Of a stretch of 64,000 bases of DNA, positions 40,817-50,719 are shown one piece after another. Source of the stretch: Beroe forskalii (lineage: Eukaryota > Ctenophora > Nuda > Beroida > Beroidae); assembly GCA_011033025.1 (NCBI GenBank), contig WFMF01000270.1, positions 1-64,000 on the forward strand, in the 5' to 3' direction. How positions within the stretch are numbered: the stretch's first letter is position 1; each line of letters starts with the position of its first letter. The notes under the pieces were generated by a model, which saw nothing but the letters and a program-made list of their open reading frames with translations, was not told where the DNA came from and ran no database searches. The translations under genes and the position numbers were made by a program.

Positions 40817-42866
40817 TAACGGGTGATGACTAATTATCTAGAATTATTTCAATGTGTTTTCTGGGCAAATCAAGATCATGTTAGGGCTCAGATGAGGTTA
40901 TTCTGAACCTGAAAAGTCTGCACTGATTCAGAAGAGGGCAAAATGGTACCACAGGAACACGACAAAAATTAGGCTCCATTAGCCTCCATTAGCCTCCATG
41001 GAGGCTGAGTGGAGCCTGAGTGGAGGCTGAGTGGAGCCTAAGTGGAGGCTAATTTCAAAAATAGCCTCCATGGAGGCTAATGGAGGCATGAGGCTAATTT
41101 TTGAAAAATAGCCCCACTATGGAGGCTAATTAGCCTCCACTAGCCTCCATTAGCCTCCACTAGCCTCCACTCAGGCTCCACTCAGCCCACCAGCCTCCAT
41201 GGAGGCTGGGGCCTTGGTTTAGCCTCACTAGCCTCCACTAGCCTCCACTGAAGAATTAGCCTCCATTAGCCTCCACGGAAACTGAAATATAACATTTTTG
41301 TGGGAGGCTAAAGCTTTTAATATGGAGGCTAATGGAGGCTGAGTGAGCCTAGTGGAGGCTAAGTGGAGGCTGAGTGGAGCCCAAATCAATTAGCCTCCAA
41401 AAACAAAATTTCTTGCTGAAAATGGTGATTTATGTGCACAAATGTGAAAACAATATATAGCTCCAAACTTTCAGACAGCTCCAACTATCCTACACTCAGC
41501 CTCCACTAGGCCCCACTCAGCCTCCACTAGGCTCCTCAGCCTCCACTAGGCTCCTCAGCCTCCACTAGGCTCCTCAGCCTCCACTAGGCTCCACTCAGCC
41601 TCCACTAGGCTCCACTTAGAGTAGGCTCACCTCAGCCTCCCACTACTCACCAGGCTCACCAGCCTCCACTAGGCTCCACTCAGCCTCCACTCAGCCTCCA
41701 CTAGGCTTCCACCAGTTTCATTGTAATTACAGCCTCCACCAGCCTCCACTAGCCCCACCAGCCTCCCCACCAGCCTCACCACAGCCTCCACTGTTTCACC
41801 AGCTTCATTAGCCCACCAACCCACCAGCCTAGTGGAGCCTAGTGGAGGCTGAGGCTAATGGAGCCTAGTGAAGCTAGGAGGCTAGTGGAGCCTAGTGGAG
41901 GCTAGTGAGCCTAGTGGAGGCTGAGGAGCCTAGTGGAGGCTGAGTGGAGGCTGCGGAGGCTAGTGGAGGCTGGAGTGGAGGCTAGTGGAGGCTGAGTGGA
42001 GGCTGCGTAGAGGCTAGTGGAGGCTGGAATAGAGCCTAGTGGAGGCTATGGGCATAGTGAAGCTGAGTGGAGCCTAGTGGAGGCTGAGGAGCCCAGTGGA
42101 GGCTGAGTGGAGGCTGAGTGAGCCTAGTGGAGGTTGAGTGGATTCTAGTGGAGGCTGAGTGGTACCTAATACTAGCTGGGTTAGAAACTTTTGGTCTATG
42201 TTACAAAATGCACTCTTTTGTACAAAACTGACATAAATCTAATTTTGTGGAGGCTAGCATATTATCTGTGTTTTTTCATGATTTTAGCCTCCATTTGGAG
42301 GCTATAGCCTCCACTAGCACTGTCAAAAACAGCTTCCATAGAATCCAAAAATGAATTTTTAAATTTCCGTGGAGGCTAATGGAGGCTAATTCTTAAGTGG
42401 AGGCTAGTGGAGGCTAGTGGAGGCTAAACCAAAATTTTAGCCTCCATGGAGGCTGAGTGGAGGCTGAGTGGAGGCTAGTGGAGGCTAATGGAGGCTAGTA
42501 GAGGCTAATTAGCCTCCATAGTGGAGGCTATTTTTAAAAAATTAGCCTCATGCCTCCATTAGCCTCCATGGAGGCTAATTTTTGAAATTAGCCTCCACTT
42601 AGGCTCCACTCAGCCTCCACTCAGGCTCCACTCAGCCTCCATGGAGGCTTATGGAGGCTAATGGAGCCTAATTTTGGTCGTGTTCCTGTGGTACCATTTT
42701 GCCCAGAAGAGCATCATGAGAAAATTTGAAAGCCCTGTTAACCCATGCTACTGACCGATTAGTTTGAGAAGGTACAGAAAAATCTTGCACAAAATTTCAA
42801 TGGCAATAATTCAATTCAATTCATTTATAAATTTTATCCCCAAAGTGTTAATAAAGCCTTACTATG
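40817..42866. mobile_element. Interrupted copy of the ACGGGTGATGAC fold-back element
   Basis: Starts 40819 with the same end and about 110 bases matching 33573 onward, is broken by the insertion at 40937-42703, and resumes 42712-42866 with text matching 33690-33830. The right TIR seen in the 33.5-kb copy is absent; the sequence instead changes to the tandem units at 42867. Confidence 0.7.
40929..42711. mobile_element. hAT-like element made of GGAGGCTA/TAGCCTCC words, 8-bp duplication
   Basis: The body is 40937-42703 with CAGAAGAG at 40929-40936 and 42704-42711. TIRs begin GGCAAAATGGTACCACAGGA and are almost exact for about 40 bases. The interior is a dense minisatellite of TGGAGGCTAG/TGGAGGCTGAG and the complementary AGCCTCCACT, so the two halves could fold. 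GGCAAA ends and the 8-bp duplication match the element at 35649-36510. No transposase frame. Confidence 0.82.
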
Positions 42867-43200
42867 AATTTACATCTTGCGGTTGGCCAAAAAATAAGGT
42901 TTTTGGCCCATAACTCATTTTCTGTGCATTTTAGGGCATATCTTTATCAACAATTGTCTATAAATGTGATGATTGCGATTCTTTTAAGCTATAAACGGAA
43001 CCTGTACGACCTTCCCCGACCAAGATATGAATTTTCACCTTGCGGGTGGCCAAAAATGACGTTCTTGGCCCATAACTCATTTTCTTGGCATTTTAGGGCA
43101 TATTTTCATTAACAATTGTCTATAAATGTGATGATTGTGATTCGTTTGAGCTAAAAACGGAGTCTGTACGACCTTCCTAGACCGAGATATGGAATTTCAT
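42867..43200. repeat. Two tandem ~155-bp units of the shared 172-bp-class repeat
   Basis: Each unit reads CCCATAACTCATTTTCTKKGCATTTTAGGGCATATYTT, then CAACAATTGTCTATAAATG, CTGTACGACCTTCC and CCGAGATATG in that order (copies start about 42881 and 43038). The same order of landmarks is seen in the arms of the element at 4793-7149 and, once, in each TIR at 26.9 and 28.9 kb. Confidence 0.75.
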
Positions 43201-43581
43201 ATTATGCGCTAATAGAAAAAAGGGCGTGGCCCAAAAAGGGGTCGAGCACCATCTGAAAAATTTGGCTCCCGGGCTTTTTTCGTTTAGAATGGTCCAATGA
43301 AGGTATATCAACCGTCCATAGAACTCTAACAATTTTTGCAGACAGATGTGCTTTACCTACCAGACTATTTTGGCAGAGCAAAATTGGCCATTTTAGCAGG
43401 CAAACTTATACTGTACCTTTCTAAACACGAGTTACGCCAACCAATTATGGGTACCTTTCTGATTTGCCCTGCTAAAGCAGGGCTAGGTTTGCAAAGCAAG
43501 GCAAAAAGCAGGGCAAAGCAGGGCACCCTGCGAAAGAAGAATAATGCGTGAAGCAGACACCCTGTCACTGGAAGACAGAAG

Positions 43582-44305
43582 TTGCAAACGATGAGATACA
43601 GAGGATTGTCAGTGACAGAACTCGTTCAATCAACATGGTTAGTAAAACTAAGAAAACTCAAAACGCAAAGACTAAAACCTCAATTTGATTCCAATAAGAC
43701 CAAGCATGACACCAGACAAGAAGAGTACCTATGCAAGAGATTCTGTGGGTTGAGGCATTCACGAGAAAAATGTCCAGCATATGGCAAGACATGTACAAAT
43801 TGTGGGAAGCAGAACCATTGTGGGATCTGTCTTCCGCTTGGACAACGCTCTTCACTGCCTCTGCGATTTTCTTTTCGGAGAAAACGTCTGAGCATTTGCA
43901 TAGGTCTGGATACCACCCTTCACTGTCTCTTCAACTATGGCAGAGTAAACTTCGGAACATTTTGTCTCTACTGCACTGGCATAAGACTTCATTCCGGCTT
44001 TCACAGCTTCAGAGCATGTAGTCTCTACTGCACTAGCACAGGTCTCCATTCCAGTCTTCACTGCTTCCTGAACCCTTGTGAGCTGAACCCTTGTGAGCTG
44101 TCTGTTCTTCTGCGTGATGACTTTCTCCTGCAGACTGATGATCGTCTTCTGATCTGTGATCTTCATGACGTAGAAAAGGTAAATTTCTCAAAATATAAAT
44201 GTTATTGGAGTGAAAGTTTTCTCGTAAATGGCAAAATGCTACCAGTTAAAATAGATACTTGGGCACAAGCCAATGTGATATTTAATGATGACTACAGTCA
44301 CTGTT
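43582..44305 (+). pseudogene. Ty3/Gypsy gag-protease relic
   Basis: A plus-strand frame holds a paired zinc knuckle, FCGLRHSREKCPAYGKTCTN followed by CGKQNH, typical of Ty3/Gypsy gag in invertebrates. About 330 bases later comes a protease-like stretch, FLVNGKMLPVKIDTWAQANV, in which the catalytic DTG has become DTW. The part between (43852-44166) reads better as an antisense LINE fragment, so the gene is interrupted as well as mutated. A further shred of the following pol region (NKYSDVFDNSRVGRM) lies at about 45050-45094. Certainly non-functional. Confidence 0.65.
43852..44166 (-). pseudogene. LINE ORF1 fragment inserted antisense in the Gypsy relic
   Basis: The minus strand encodes a basic, coiled-coil-like segment with a repeated phrase: AVKTGMETCASAVETTCSEA then AVKAGMKSYASAVETKCSEV. 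This style (LQEKVI, KNRQL, VQEAVK, MKSYASAV) is familiar from ORF1 proteins of metazoan L2/CR1-like LINEs. It begins after the Gypsy knuckles and ends before the protease, consistent with insertion. Confidence 0.5.
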
Positions 44306-45059
44306 CAAAAAGAAAAGTGATTTCGGTTTTTTGCCTGTTTTTACCGCAATAAATTTCAACTTTGAGCGATCACTGCGTGGAACTGAAAAATGGCAGCACC
44401 TTGATTGTTTCTGATATCATTAGACTGATCATTGCTCTGTGTAACAGTGAAAAATTTTCTTAAATTTGCCTTGATATAAGCGAGTTAGGTCCATTTTAAG
44501 GTGGGTACATGAAATTTCCAGGTTGAGTTACAAAAAATGCGATATGGGAATTGCTTGAGAAATGAAAAAGTTGCAGTCCTTCAACTTCAGAAATTTTTCA
44601 GAAAATTTTGAGAAAAATGGAATTACCTGTTAAATGCCTTACTCCTTCATAAATCTTGCATTTCAAAAACCCTTAACCAACTTTGACGCTTGAATACTTT
44701 TTATGTATTTTGATCGGTGTAAAATAATCCATATCACATGAAAATTCGGACTTTCTCGGTTCTAATGCTTTTTGAGTTTTTGGAATCGGCCAATTGTATC
44801 AAAAGTTATGAGCATTTGAACGATTGCAATTTTACAGTAGTTTCAGCTGAAATTCGCAAAATCACTTTTCTTTTTGAACGTTGTCTGTATAATAGTGTGA
44901 AGCAGTGTCAAACAGGAGTGCAATTTGAAGCCAGGCAGTGCAGTGAGGAAAGTGGGCGTGACAGCACGCGTGTCAGTGACAGCAGTGTGCAAAGTAGTGA
45001 AATTAGTGTGAATGGACATTCTCACGGACGCAGTGATGACTCATACTATGTGAATAAGT

Positions 45060-45210
45060 ACAGTGACGTTTTTGACAATTCCAGAGTAGGACGCATGGGA
45101 AACGGACATTTGACCTACGGACATAATTTGACCAAGGGACATTTGACCTACGACAATTCACCTAATGACATTTGACCTCAAGAGTGCGACAATTGACCTA
45201 AAAGCACTTT
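45060..45210. repeat. GACATTTGACCTA repeat cluster
   Basis: GGACATTTGACCTACGGACA and related words occur five or six times between 45103 and 45202. The style resembles the GTCCGTGA words of the MITE at 63-530 and the GACATTTCATCTCACGACA words at 36165-36362, but the sequences differ. Confidence 0.5.
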
Positions 45211-45329
45211 TAAACATATTTACAATGCTTTTTCCTTCAAATCCGCTCAAGTGCAAGCACTTATACATGTTTAATATTTAATAACTCATTCGATCAACCT
45301 AAGTCTATGCAGGCCCCTAACAATGGTGT

Positions 45330-46350
45330 TGGCAAGTATAGGATCCCGGCAATAGGGGAGGCATTAATTTCCCCCTATTCCCGGGATCACGTACCCAGGT
45401 TTCCCCTTCCCATGGGATCACCTCTAACCCCTGTATACCATTCCCCCAATTTTGGGTTCACCCGATTTTCCCCGGGCTCACCTCTGTAGTCCATACTCGA
45501 TGTCGCCCATACCAGACTCACCTCATTGCCGGGCTTCACCATACCAGGCCGCACCGAACCTCGGGCTTCACCAATGCCTTGGGATAACCCCGATACAGGG
45601 GCTCACCCTTACCAGGCTCACCCTTAACTTGGGCTTCACCATACCAGGCTCCACCGAACCTCGGGCTTCACGGATGTTCTGGGATAACCCCGATACAGGG
45701 GCTCACCCGTACCAGGCTCACCCTTATCTTGGGCTTCGCCATACCAGGCTCCACCGAACCTTGGACTTCACGGATGTTCTGGGATAACCCCGATACAGGG
45801 GCTCACCCGTACCAGGCTCACCCTTACCTTGAACTTCATCAATGCCCCCGGATAACCCCGATATAGGGGCTCACCCGTACCAGACTCATCACATTGCCGG
45901 GCTTCACCGTACCTAGCTACAGCTAATCTTGCGCTTCACTGATGTTCTGGGCTAACCCTAAAGCAGAGAATCACTCATATCAGGCTCACCCTTACCTTGT
46001 GCTTCACTGTACCCGGCTCCACCTTATCATGGGCATTACCATAGCTTGGGCTCCCCCACACTTACTTGGGCTCCCCCAAACTAACTTGAGCATCCCCGAG
46101 CTAAGTCTCACTAGGCGGACTAGGGCTCACTAGCACTCCCCCATAATATTTGTGCTCGGACTCCTAACTAACTCGGGCACCGCAATCCCCATACTAACTC
46201 GGGCTCCCCCATGCTAACTCGGGCTTCCAGTTCCCAATACCAACTTGGGCCCCCCTACCAACTCCCCCATGCTTACTCCCCCATGCTTACTCGGGCTCCC
46301 CCATACTATAACATACTAACTTTGGCTCCCCCATACTAACTCTACAACTG
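45330..46350. repeat. Minisatellite tract: 100-bp units, then CTAACTCGGGCTCCCCCA words
   Basis: GGGATAACCCCGATACAGGG recurs at 45581, 45681 and 45781 (100-base period), with a degenerate copy near 45850. From about 46040 the repeat becomes short TACTAACTCGGGCTCCCCCA words. Frames seen in it are by-products. Confidence 0.75.
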
Positions 46351-46411
46351 AGCCTTCCTGTGCTTCTCTGTCAAAGCAAACACTGATGAAAAGTTGAAAC
46401 TTACACTGACA

Positions 46412-46710
46412 GGATCAAGGAGTGTGTCCCGGGATTAAGGAGTGTGTCCCGGGATAAGGAGTGTGTCCCGGGATCAAGGAGTGTGTCCCAGGATAAGGAG
46501 TGTGTCCCGGGATCAAGGAGTGTGTCCCAGGATAAGGAGTGTGTCCCGGGATCAAGGAGTGTGTCCCGGGATCAAGGAGTGTGTCCCGGGATCAAGGAGT
46601 GTGTCCCGGGATCAAGGAGTGTGTCCCGGGATCAAGGAGTGTGTCCCAGGATAAGGAGTGTGTCCCGGGATCAAGGAGTGTGTCCCGGGATCAAGGAGTG
46701 TGTCCCATGA
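46412..46710. repeat. 20-bp minisatellite GGGATCAAGGAGTGTGTCCC
   Basis: About 14 copies, mostly 20 bases, with some 18-base variants lacking two bases (GGGATAAGGAGTGTGTCC). GGGA...TCCC ends of each unit are complementary. Confidence 0.88.
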
Positions 46711-47150
46711 GGATTGGGGGACAGGCAGCAGTGTGCTACCGATCAGGGTCATGACGTCAGGTATGTCACGATACACTCTAGTAACTGAAAAAGTTCGACA
46801 ATAACTAAACTTCTAGTTTATACTTTCATACTCTTACTGTTATAAGTCTGTAAAGTATATTTTATATTGAACTTCACAAAAATATCAAAATTGCGTCGTA
46901 TCCTTTAGTTTCTAAAATACAGTATCCTACTATAGTCCTAGAGTTAGAATAAGACCGCTCGAGACCGCGTAGACCATAGCCAGTCAAGTAGATAGAAATC
47001 ATTTTTCAATTCAATTCAATAATTAATTTCACAACACAACAGACAATATATACTTTTTCTCAATACAGTACAGTGCCATATGTCTTCGTCGTTTTGCTTT
47101 TTCCATTTGAAGTGATCACTGTCCAAAATACTCAACAATTCCACCTTGAG
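46711..47150. other. No gene recognised
   Basis: AT-rich non-coding text with a CAATTCAATTCAATAATT tract near 47008; nothing else supported. Confidence 0.3.
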
Positions 47151-47154
47151 GGCC

Positions 47155-47480
47155 CCCTTGAGTGTTCATTTTCTACATTAATCCAAGTTTTTCAACCCTT
47201 TTCTATCAGTCAAATGAAAGTTATATTCATACTACTATACTAAGTGCATATTTCAGTTGTGTTTGTTTGTAGTGGATAAGTGTTCTCGCTTCCCCATCTC
47301 AGAACTTATGGAAGGAAAAAGACAGTGGCAGTTGTAACGCAGGTAGTGCCGCTATGTGACAGGCTGTGAGACAAGAAACACTATTAAACTGCTGCTCAAA
47401 AACACAATAATTTGAGCCCCAGTTGTCTCTGTCACTTTTTTCCCAATTGTCCCTGTCCCAATCCACTATTTCTTGAGTGG
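47155..47480. mobile_element. Second, partial copy of the 7249-7886 element, reversed
   Basis: The reverse complement of 47190-47420 matches 7500-7750 closely (shared TTTTTGAGCRGCAGTTT, TCTCACAGCCTGT, GTCTTTTTCC words), and CAATTGTCCCTGTCCCAATC at about 47445-47465 matches the GGGACA-word end. The CTGTCCCA terminus and target duplication are not preserved. Confidence 0.7.
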
Positions 47481-48305
47481 CGAATTTTCGTAAACGACGG
47501 AAACATGGCACCCTACTTTTGGTCGCAAATCATTCAATACTTTTGAGATATCAAAGTTAACAGGATAAAAGGAAGCATTGTATGGTTGATAAGAGCACAA
47601 ACCTTGCAAACTCAGCAGAGAAAAAGGGATACATGTCAACTTGACGTGTCAGCAGCAGTGCATGTAACAACTAACAGTTGAAGACGGGAATCTGGATAAA
47701 ATAGATATGAGATGAAATTCTGAGATGATTATATGATACTCATGATACCTAATAAGCTGGAAATAAATGGCTGAACTTAAGCAAACAAGTTTTTCAATGT
47801 TTTCGAAAATCATTCCGATATTAAAGCCTCCGTTAACTTTCAAATAATGATTCAGAGAAGTGAAACTGAAATGTAATTAAATAAGCAATAAATCACCACT
47901 CACTTGTGAATGAAGTCTCGAAAGCAAATCAAGTGACCAAAGACAACAAAAGGCAATGCATCGCATCTGCTGTACTGATGTCGAAAGATGAGCAAAACGA
48001 TCACGACAGACGTACGACAGCAGTAAACGATATGCGATGCATACGGTACGGTACGGTACGCGTAGTCGTACGCATTTGTCAGACAAATCATTTACTCCGC
48101 AAGCGCGGTTGTACAACGAGATATCACAAACTTGAGTGCGCGGCTCACTGAAATCTTCACCAAATGAAAGAAAATTTTATGAGGCTTCGGACAGTAATAG
48201 CCAAATTTTTCTAACTCAAAAGATGAAAAAGTTATGATCCGATTTGTTTGAAAGATTGGAGGAAATTTTCACATCAATTCGCAACCATTTCCAGCATTGT
48301 TAGCC
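47481..48305. other. No gene recognised
   Basis: Only notable is a run of ACGGT steps in GATGCATACGGTACGGTACG (about 48036-48055). Open frames of 60-80 codons overlap on both strands and match nothing I know. Confidence 0.3.
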
Positions 48306-48324
48306 CGCCGTATGGTGTCCGAGA

Positions 48325-48562
48325 GTGGACACAAAAAAATAAGTCGAAAAAAATAAGTCGAAAAAAATAAGTCGAAAAAAATAAGTCGAAAAAAATAACT
48401 TGAAAAAAATAACTTGAAAAAAATAACTCGAAAAAAATAACTCGAAAAAAATAACTCGAAAAAAAATAACTCGAAAAAAAATAACTCGAAAAAAATAACT
48501 CGAAAAAATTAAATCGAAAAAATTAAATCGAAAAAAATAATTTGAAAAAATTAAATCGAACA
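48325..48562. repeat. 14-bp satellite TCGAAAAAAATAAG
   Basis: About 17 copies with base changes at the TAAGTCG/TAACTTG/TAACTCG step and slippage in A-run length. The reversed reading encodes a Phe-rich frame, which is an artefact of the repeat. Confidence 0.9.
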
Positions 48563-48651
48563 AAATGAAAATACATTGAAATAAAAATTAGTCCTGGTTA
48601 GGGCAGTTTAAACGGGACGCAATTTATTATCTGTTTATCATAATAACATTG

Positions 48652-48718
48652 TCCTACGTTGTAGGACCTATTTTGCGCGCGCAAGCGCGCGTGTTCAGAG
48701 AACACGCAAAATAGGTCC
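48652..48718. repeat. Branched hairpin: 14-bp stem enclosing two smaller hairpins
   Basis: GGACCTATTTTGCG (48664-48677) pairs exactly with CGCAAAATAGGTCC (48705-48718). Inside are CGCGC-AA-GCGCG and GTGTTC-AGA-GAACAC. TCCTAC-GTT-GTAGGA (48652-48666) overlaps its left edge. Confidence 0.75.
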
Positions 48719-48763
48719 CTAACAACTTGAAAATATCACGTGATCAACCAACTTTGTCACGTG

Positions 48764-48808
48764 CGCGATAATTAGTCACAAGCTAGTCACATGCGAGTAA
48801 TTATCGCG
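48764..48808. repeat. 11-bp perfect hairpin CGCGATAATTA
   Basis: CGCGATAATTA (48764-48774) and TAATTATCGCG (48798-48808). The loop contains a direct repeat of AGTCACA/AGTCACAT. Located 46 bases from the branched hairpin. Confidence 0.65.
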
Positions 48809-48929
48809 CGCGGCCCGCGCATTCACAAATGATGACAGAGATGTTTTTGATAATGAAAAAACGCAATTTTTTCAACAAAAATATAAAAACGAGTGCTTGA
48901 AAAAGCTGCACTTTGGGCAATCTGACGAA

Positions 48930-49030
48930 CAGTGAGACAGTGCGTTGACACAGCTGATAGCCAGAAGGGTTCAGACACCCGGATCATCCAGTTAATGTTA
49001 TCGGGATCAGGAGCTTGGCATCATGAGTGA
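48930..49030 (+). pseudogene. Partial duplicate of the possible exon at 49507-49719
   Basis: Reads TVRQCVDTADSQKGSDTRII before reaching a stop; the exon below has RVRQCVDNQQGSDTESS. The nucleotide match is strongest over GTGAGACAGTGCGTTGA. It looks like a decayed exon copy. Confidence 0.4.
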
Positions 49031-49506
49031 GCATGAGCAGCACAGTGGTGAGTGGCATCTAACGGCAAGAGATCGAACCCACTATATAAGCATCTTGATA
49101 TTGGGTTTATGCCGGCAAGACGCAAGTAGATCGCAATGATGTCTGTTGACATTGCCAGAAGGCTGCAGAGTGCAGGGTGACAATGCGATAAGTCGAGGGG
49201 GATCAACCACCATGATGCTTGTAGTTGTATGTACCGCTACAGTCCTCTGACTCCTGTAAATAATTTGCTGGTCACAATTTATAAGGAGGGAGCGTTATGC
49301 ATGGGATTGGAATAAATTCGAGAAAACCAGGTGACCTGTAAAATCGTAGAGTATAAGGCGAAGAGATCTACCTAATTTCATTTGCTGCTGAGAGTCGGTA
49401 TCATATTTGTACTTTTGGCGTTCAAAAACTCAAAAACTGAATTATGATCAAATACCTAACAAATCAAATGTACCTACCTTATATCACCATGGTGCTCATT
49501 CCCCAG

Positions 49507-49719
49507 TCAACTCATGACTTGACAGTTGACTGCACCGTGATATTGCGGCGAAGACGAGTGAGACAGTGCGTTGATAACCAACAGGGTTCTGACACAGAAT
49601 CATCGGTCTTTGGAAGGCAGATGGGCAGGGACTTTGATCGGAATCTGCTCCGGCTCACCATTATAACCTTCGAAGAAACGCAGCAGCTGTGTCTAAACTT
49701 GGGTGTGCCTGAGGAATGA
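49507..49719 (+). CDS. Possible terminal exon of an unrecognised gene
   Basis: Preceded by an AG acceptor (CCCCAG at 49501-49506) and open to a TGA at 49717. It would encode 70 residues, basic at first (RRRRVRQCVD) and then MGRDFDRNLLRLTI followed by TFEETQQLCLNLGVPEE. The last part faintly resembles the start of a death-fold helix bundle, but I would not assign it. No upstream exon was found. The duplicated copy at 48.93 kb argues that this text was once functional. Confidence 0.25.
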   Translation, partial: STHDLTVDCTVILRRRRVRQCVDNQQGSDTESSVFGRQMGRDFDRNLLRLTIITFEETQQLCLNLGVPEE

Positions 49720-49734
49720 AATAATTAGAAACAT

Positions 49735-50400
49735 AATTACATCAGAGGCGTATAAATGCACAACAGAGTGTATATTAATATTGGTATAATTGTGCAGAAA
49801 AACACACACGGAAATGCATCACCATGAATCCTTATTCACAGGTCTTCTAATCAATTCTCACAGTAGTATGGTACACAAAGTATACATAAGCATAGAATAC
49901 ACTAATACACTCTGACATAAAGCTAGATTTAATAAATGCGCTGCACTGCTAATTGCGGCTATATACTGGGTGAACTGCAGTTCATATTTTTTAAGGAACT
50001 ATTTCATCCAGCAAGCTAACGTTGATGAAGTTGAGAAAAGAATTTGGTTAAAATTCCATTGTACATGAGTGCAAGTGTCAATGCAATCATATCAAGTTGA
50101 TGAGAGCATTACGCAATAGAATTGTATTGAGCTAGTAAATATATCACTGGAATTGGCGTCATTATCATCGTTCAAAGTAGTGAATTGATGACGGCACACC
50201 ATCTCATGAAATGGAACTACGCAGCTTCAAACGGATAAAGAATGTTCAAAGAATGTTCAAAGATAAAGAAGCTACAAAGATATAGAATGATCACATGAAA
50301 CTGAGAGGAGAGTAGCAACACAGTCACCTCACACTGGTTTTATAATGTGTGACTGTGATTCGTACAGCAGCTGGTACATTCAGAGTACAAACTGCGAGCA
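49735..50400. other. No gene recognised
   Basis: AT-rich text with no repeat or coding signal that I can support. Confidence 0.3.
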
Positions 50401-50402
50401 GG

Positions 50403-50471
50403 AATAGGCGGTTCAACGTCATCAACTTACTACTACAAGCTATGATAATGACGTCACATTAAGCGCCTATT
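50403..50471. repeat. ~69-bp hairpin element, copy 1
   Basis: AATAGGCG and CGCCTATT form the ends; inside, AACGTCAT pairs with ATGACGT. About 80% like 54346-54413 by eye, including the unpaired GCTATGATAATGACGTC. Confidence 0.7.
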
Positions 50472-50535
50472 CGTCTTGCTTATAGTAGTGATAATTGAAA
50501 CACCTGTGTTGATTGCAGTTACACGATCAACATGT

Positions 50536-50641
50536 TGCTTCAGTGGCGCAGTCAGTAAAACTGTCAGCCTGACGGACTGAATTTTCAAGAATAGGATCAT
50601 ATGGACTATGGAGTGGCGGGTTCGAATCCCATGGGAGGCAC
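50536..50641 (+). other. tRNA-like sequence with pol III A and B boxes
   Basis: TGGCGCAGTCAG (50544-50555) fits an A box and GGTTCGAATCC (50619-50629) a B box. TGCTTC (50536-50541) can pair with GAGGCA at the 3' end. The distance between boxes is too long for a normal tRNA and the anticodon arm is imperfect, so a tRNA-derived SINE or pseudogene is more likely than a working tRNA. Confidence 0.45.
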
Positions 50642-50719
50642 AACATAGAACAAATCGAGAATGAATTTGTAGTTGCATATTATTAAACCAACCTGAGGGA
50701 ATCATCATTGACGGTCCTC

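Noticed and set aside
46442-46754. Repetitive CPGIKECVPGSRSVSRDQ-type protein
   Set aside because: All three frames of the 20-bp minisatellite stay open; no start or splice signals.
48300-48563. Phe-rich 87-codon frame
   Set aside because: Translation of the 14-bp A-rich satellite.
49021-49206. 61-codon minus-strand frame
   Set aside because: Lies antisense beside the decayed exon copy and shows no domain.
50536-50641. Functional tRNA gene
   Set aside because: A and B boxes are too far apart and the anticodon arm is imperfect; kept only as tRNA-like.
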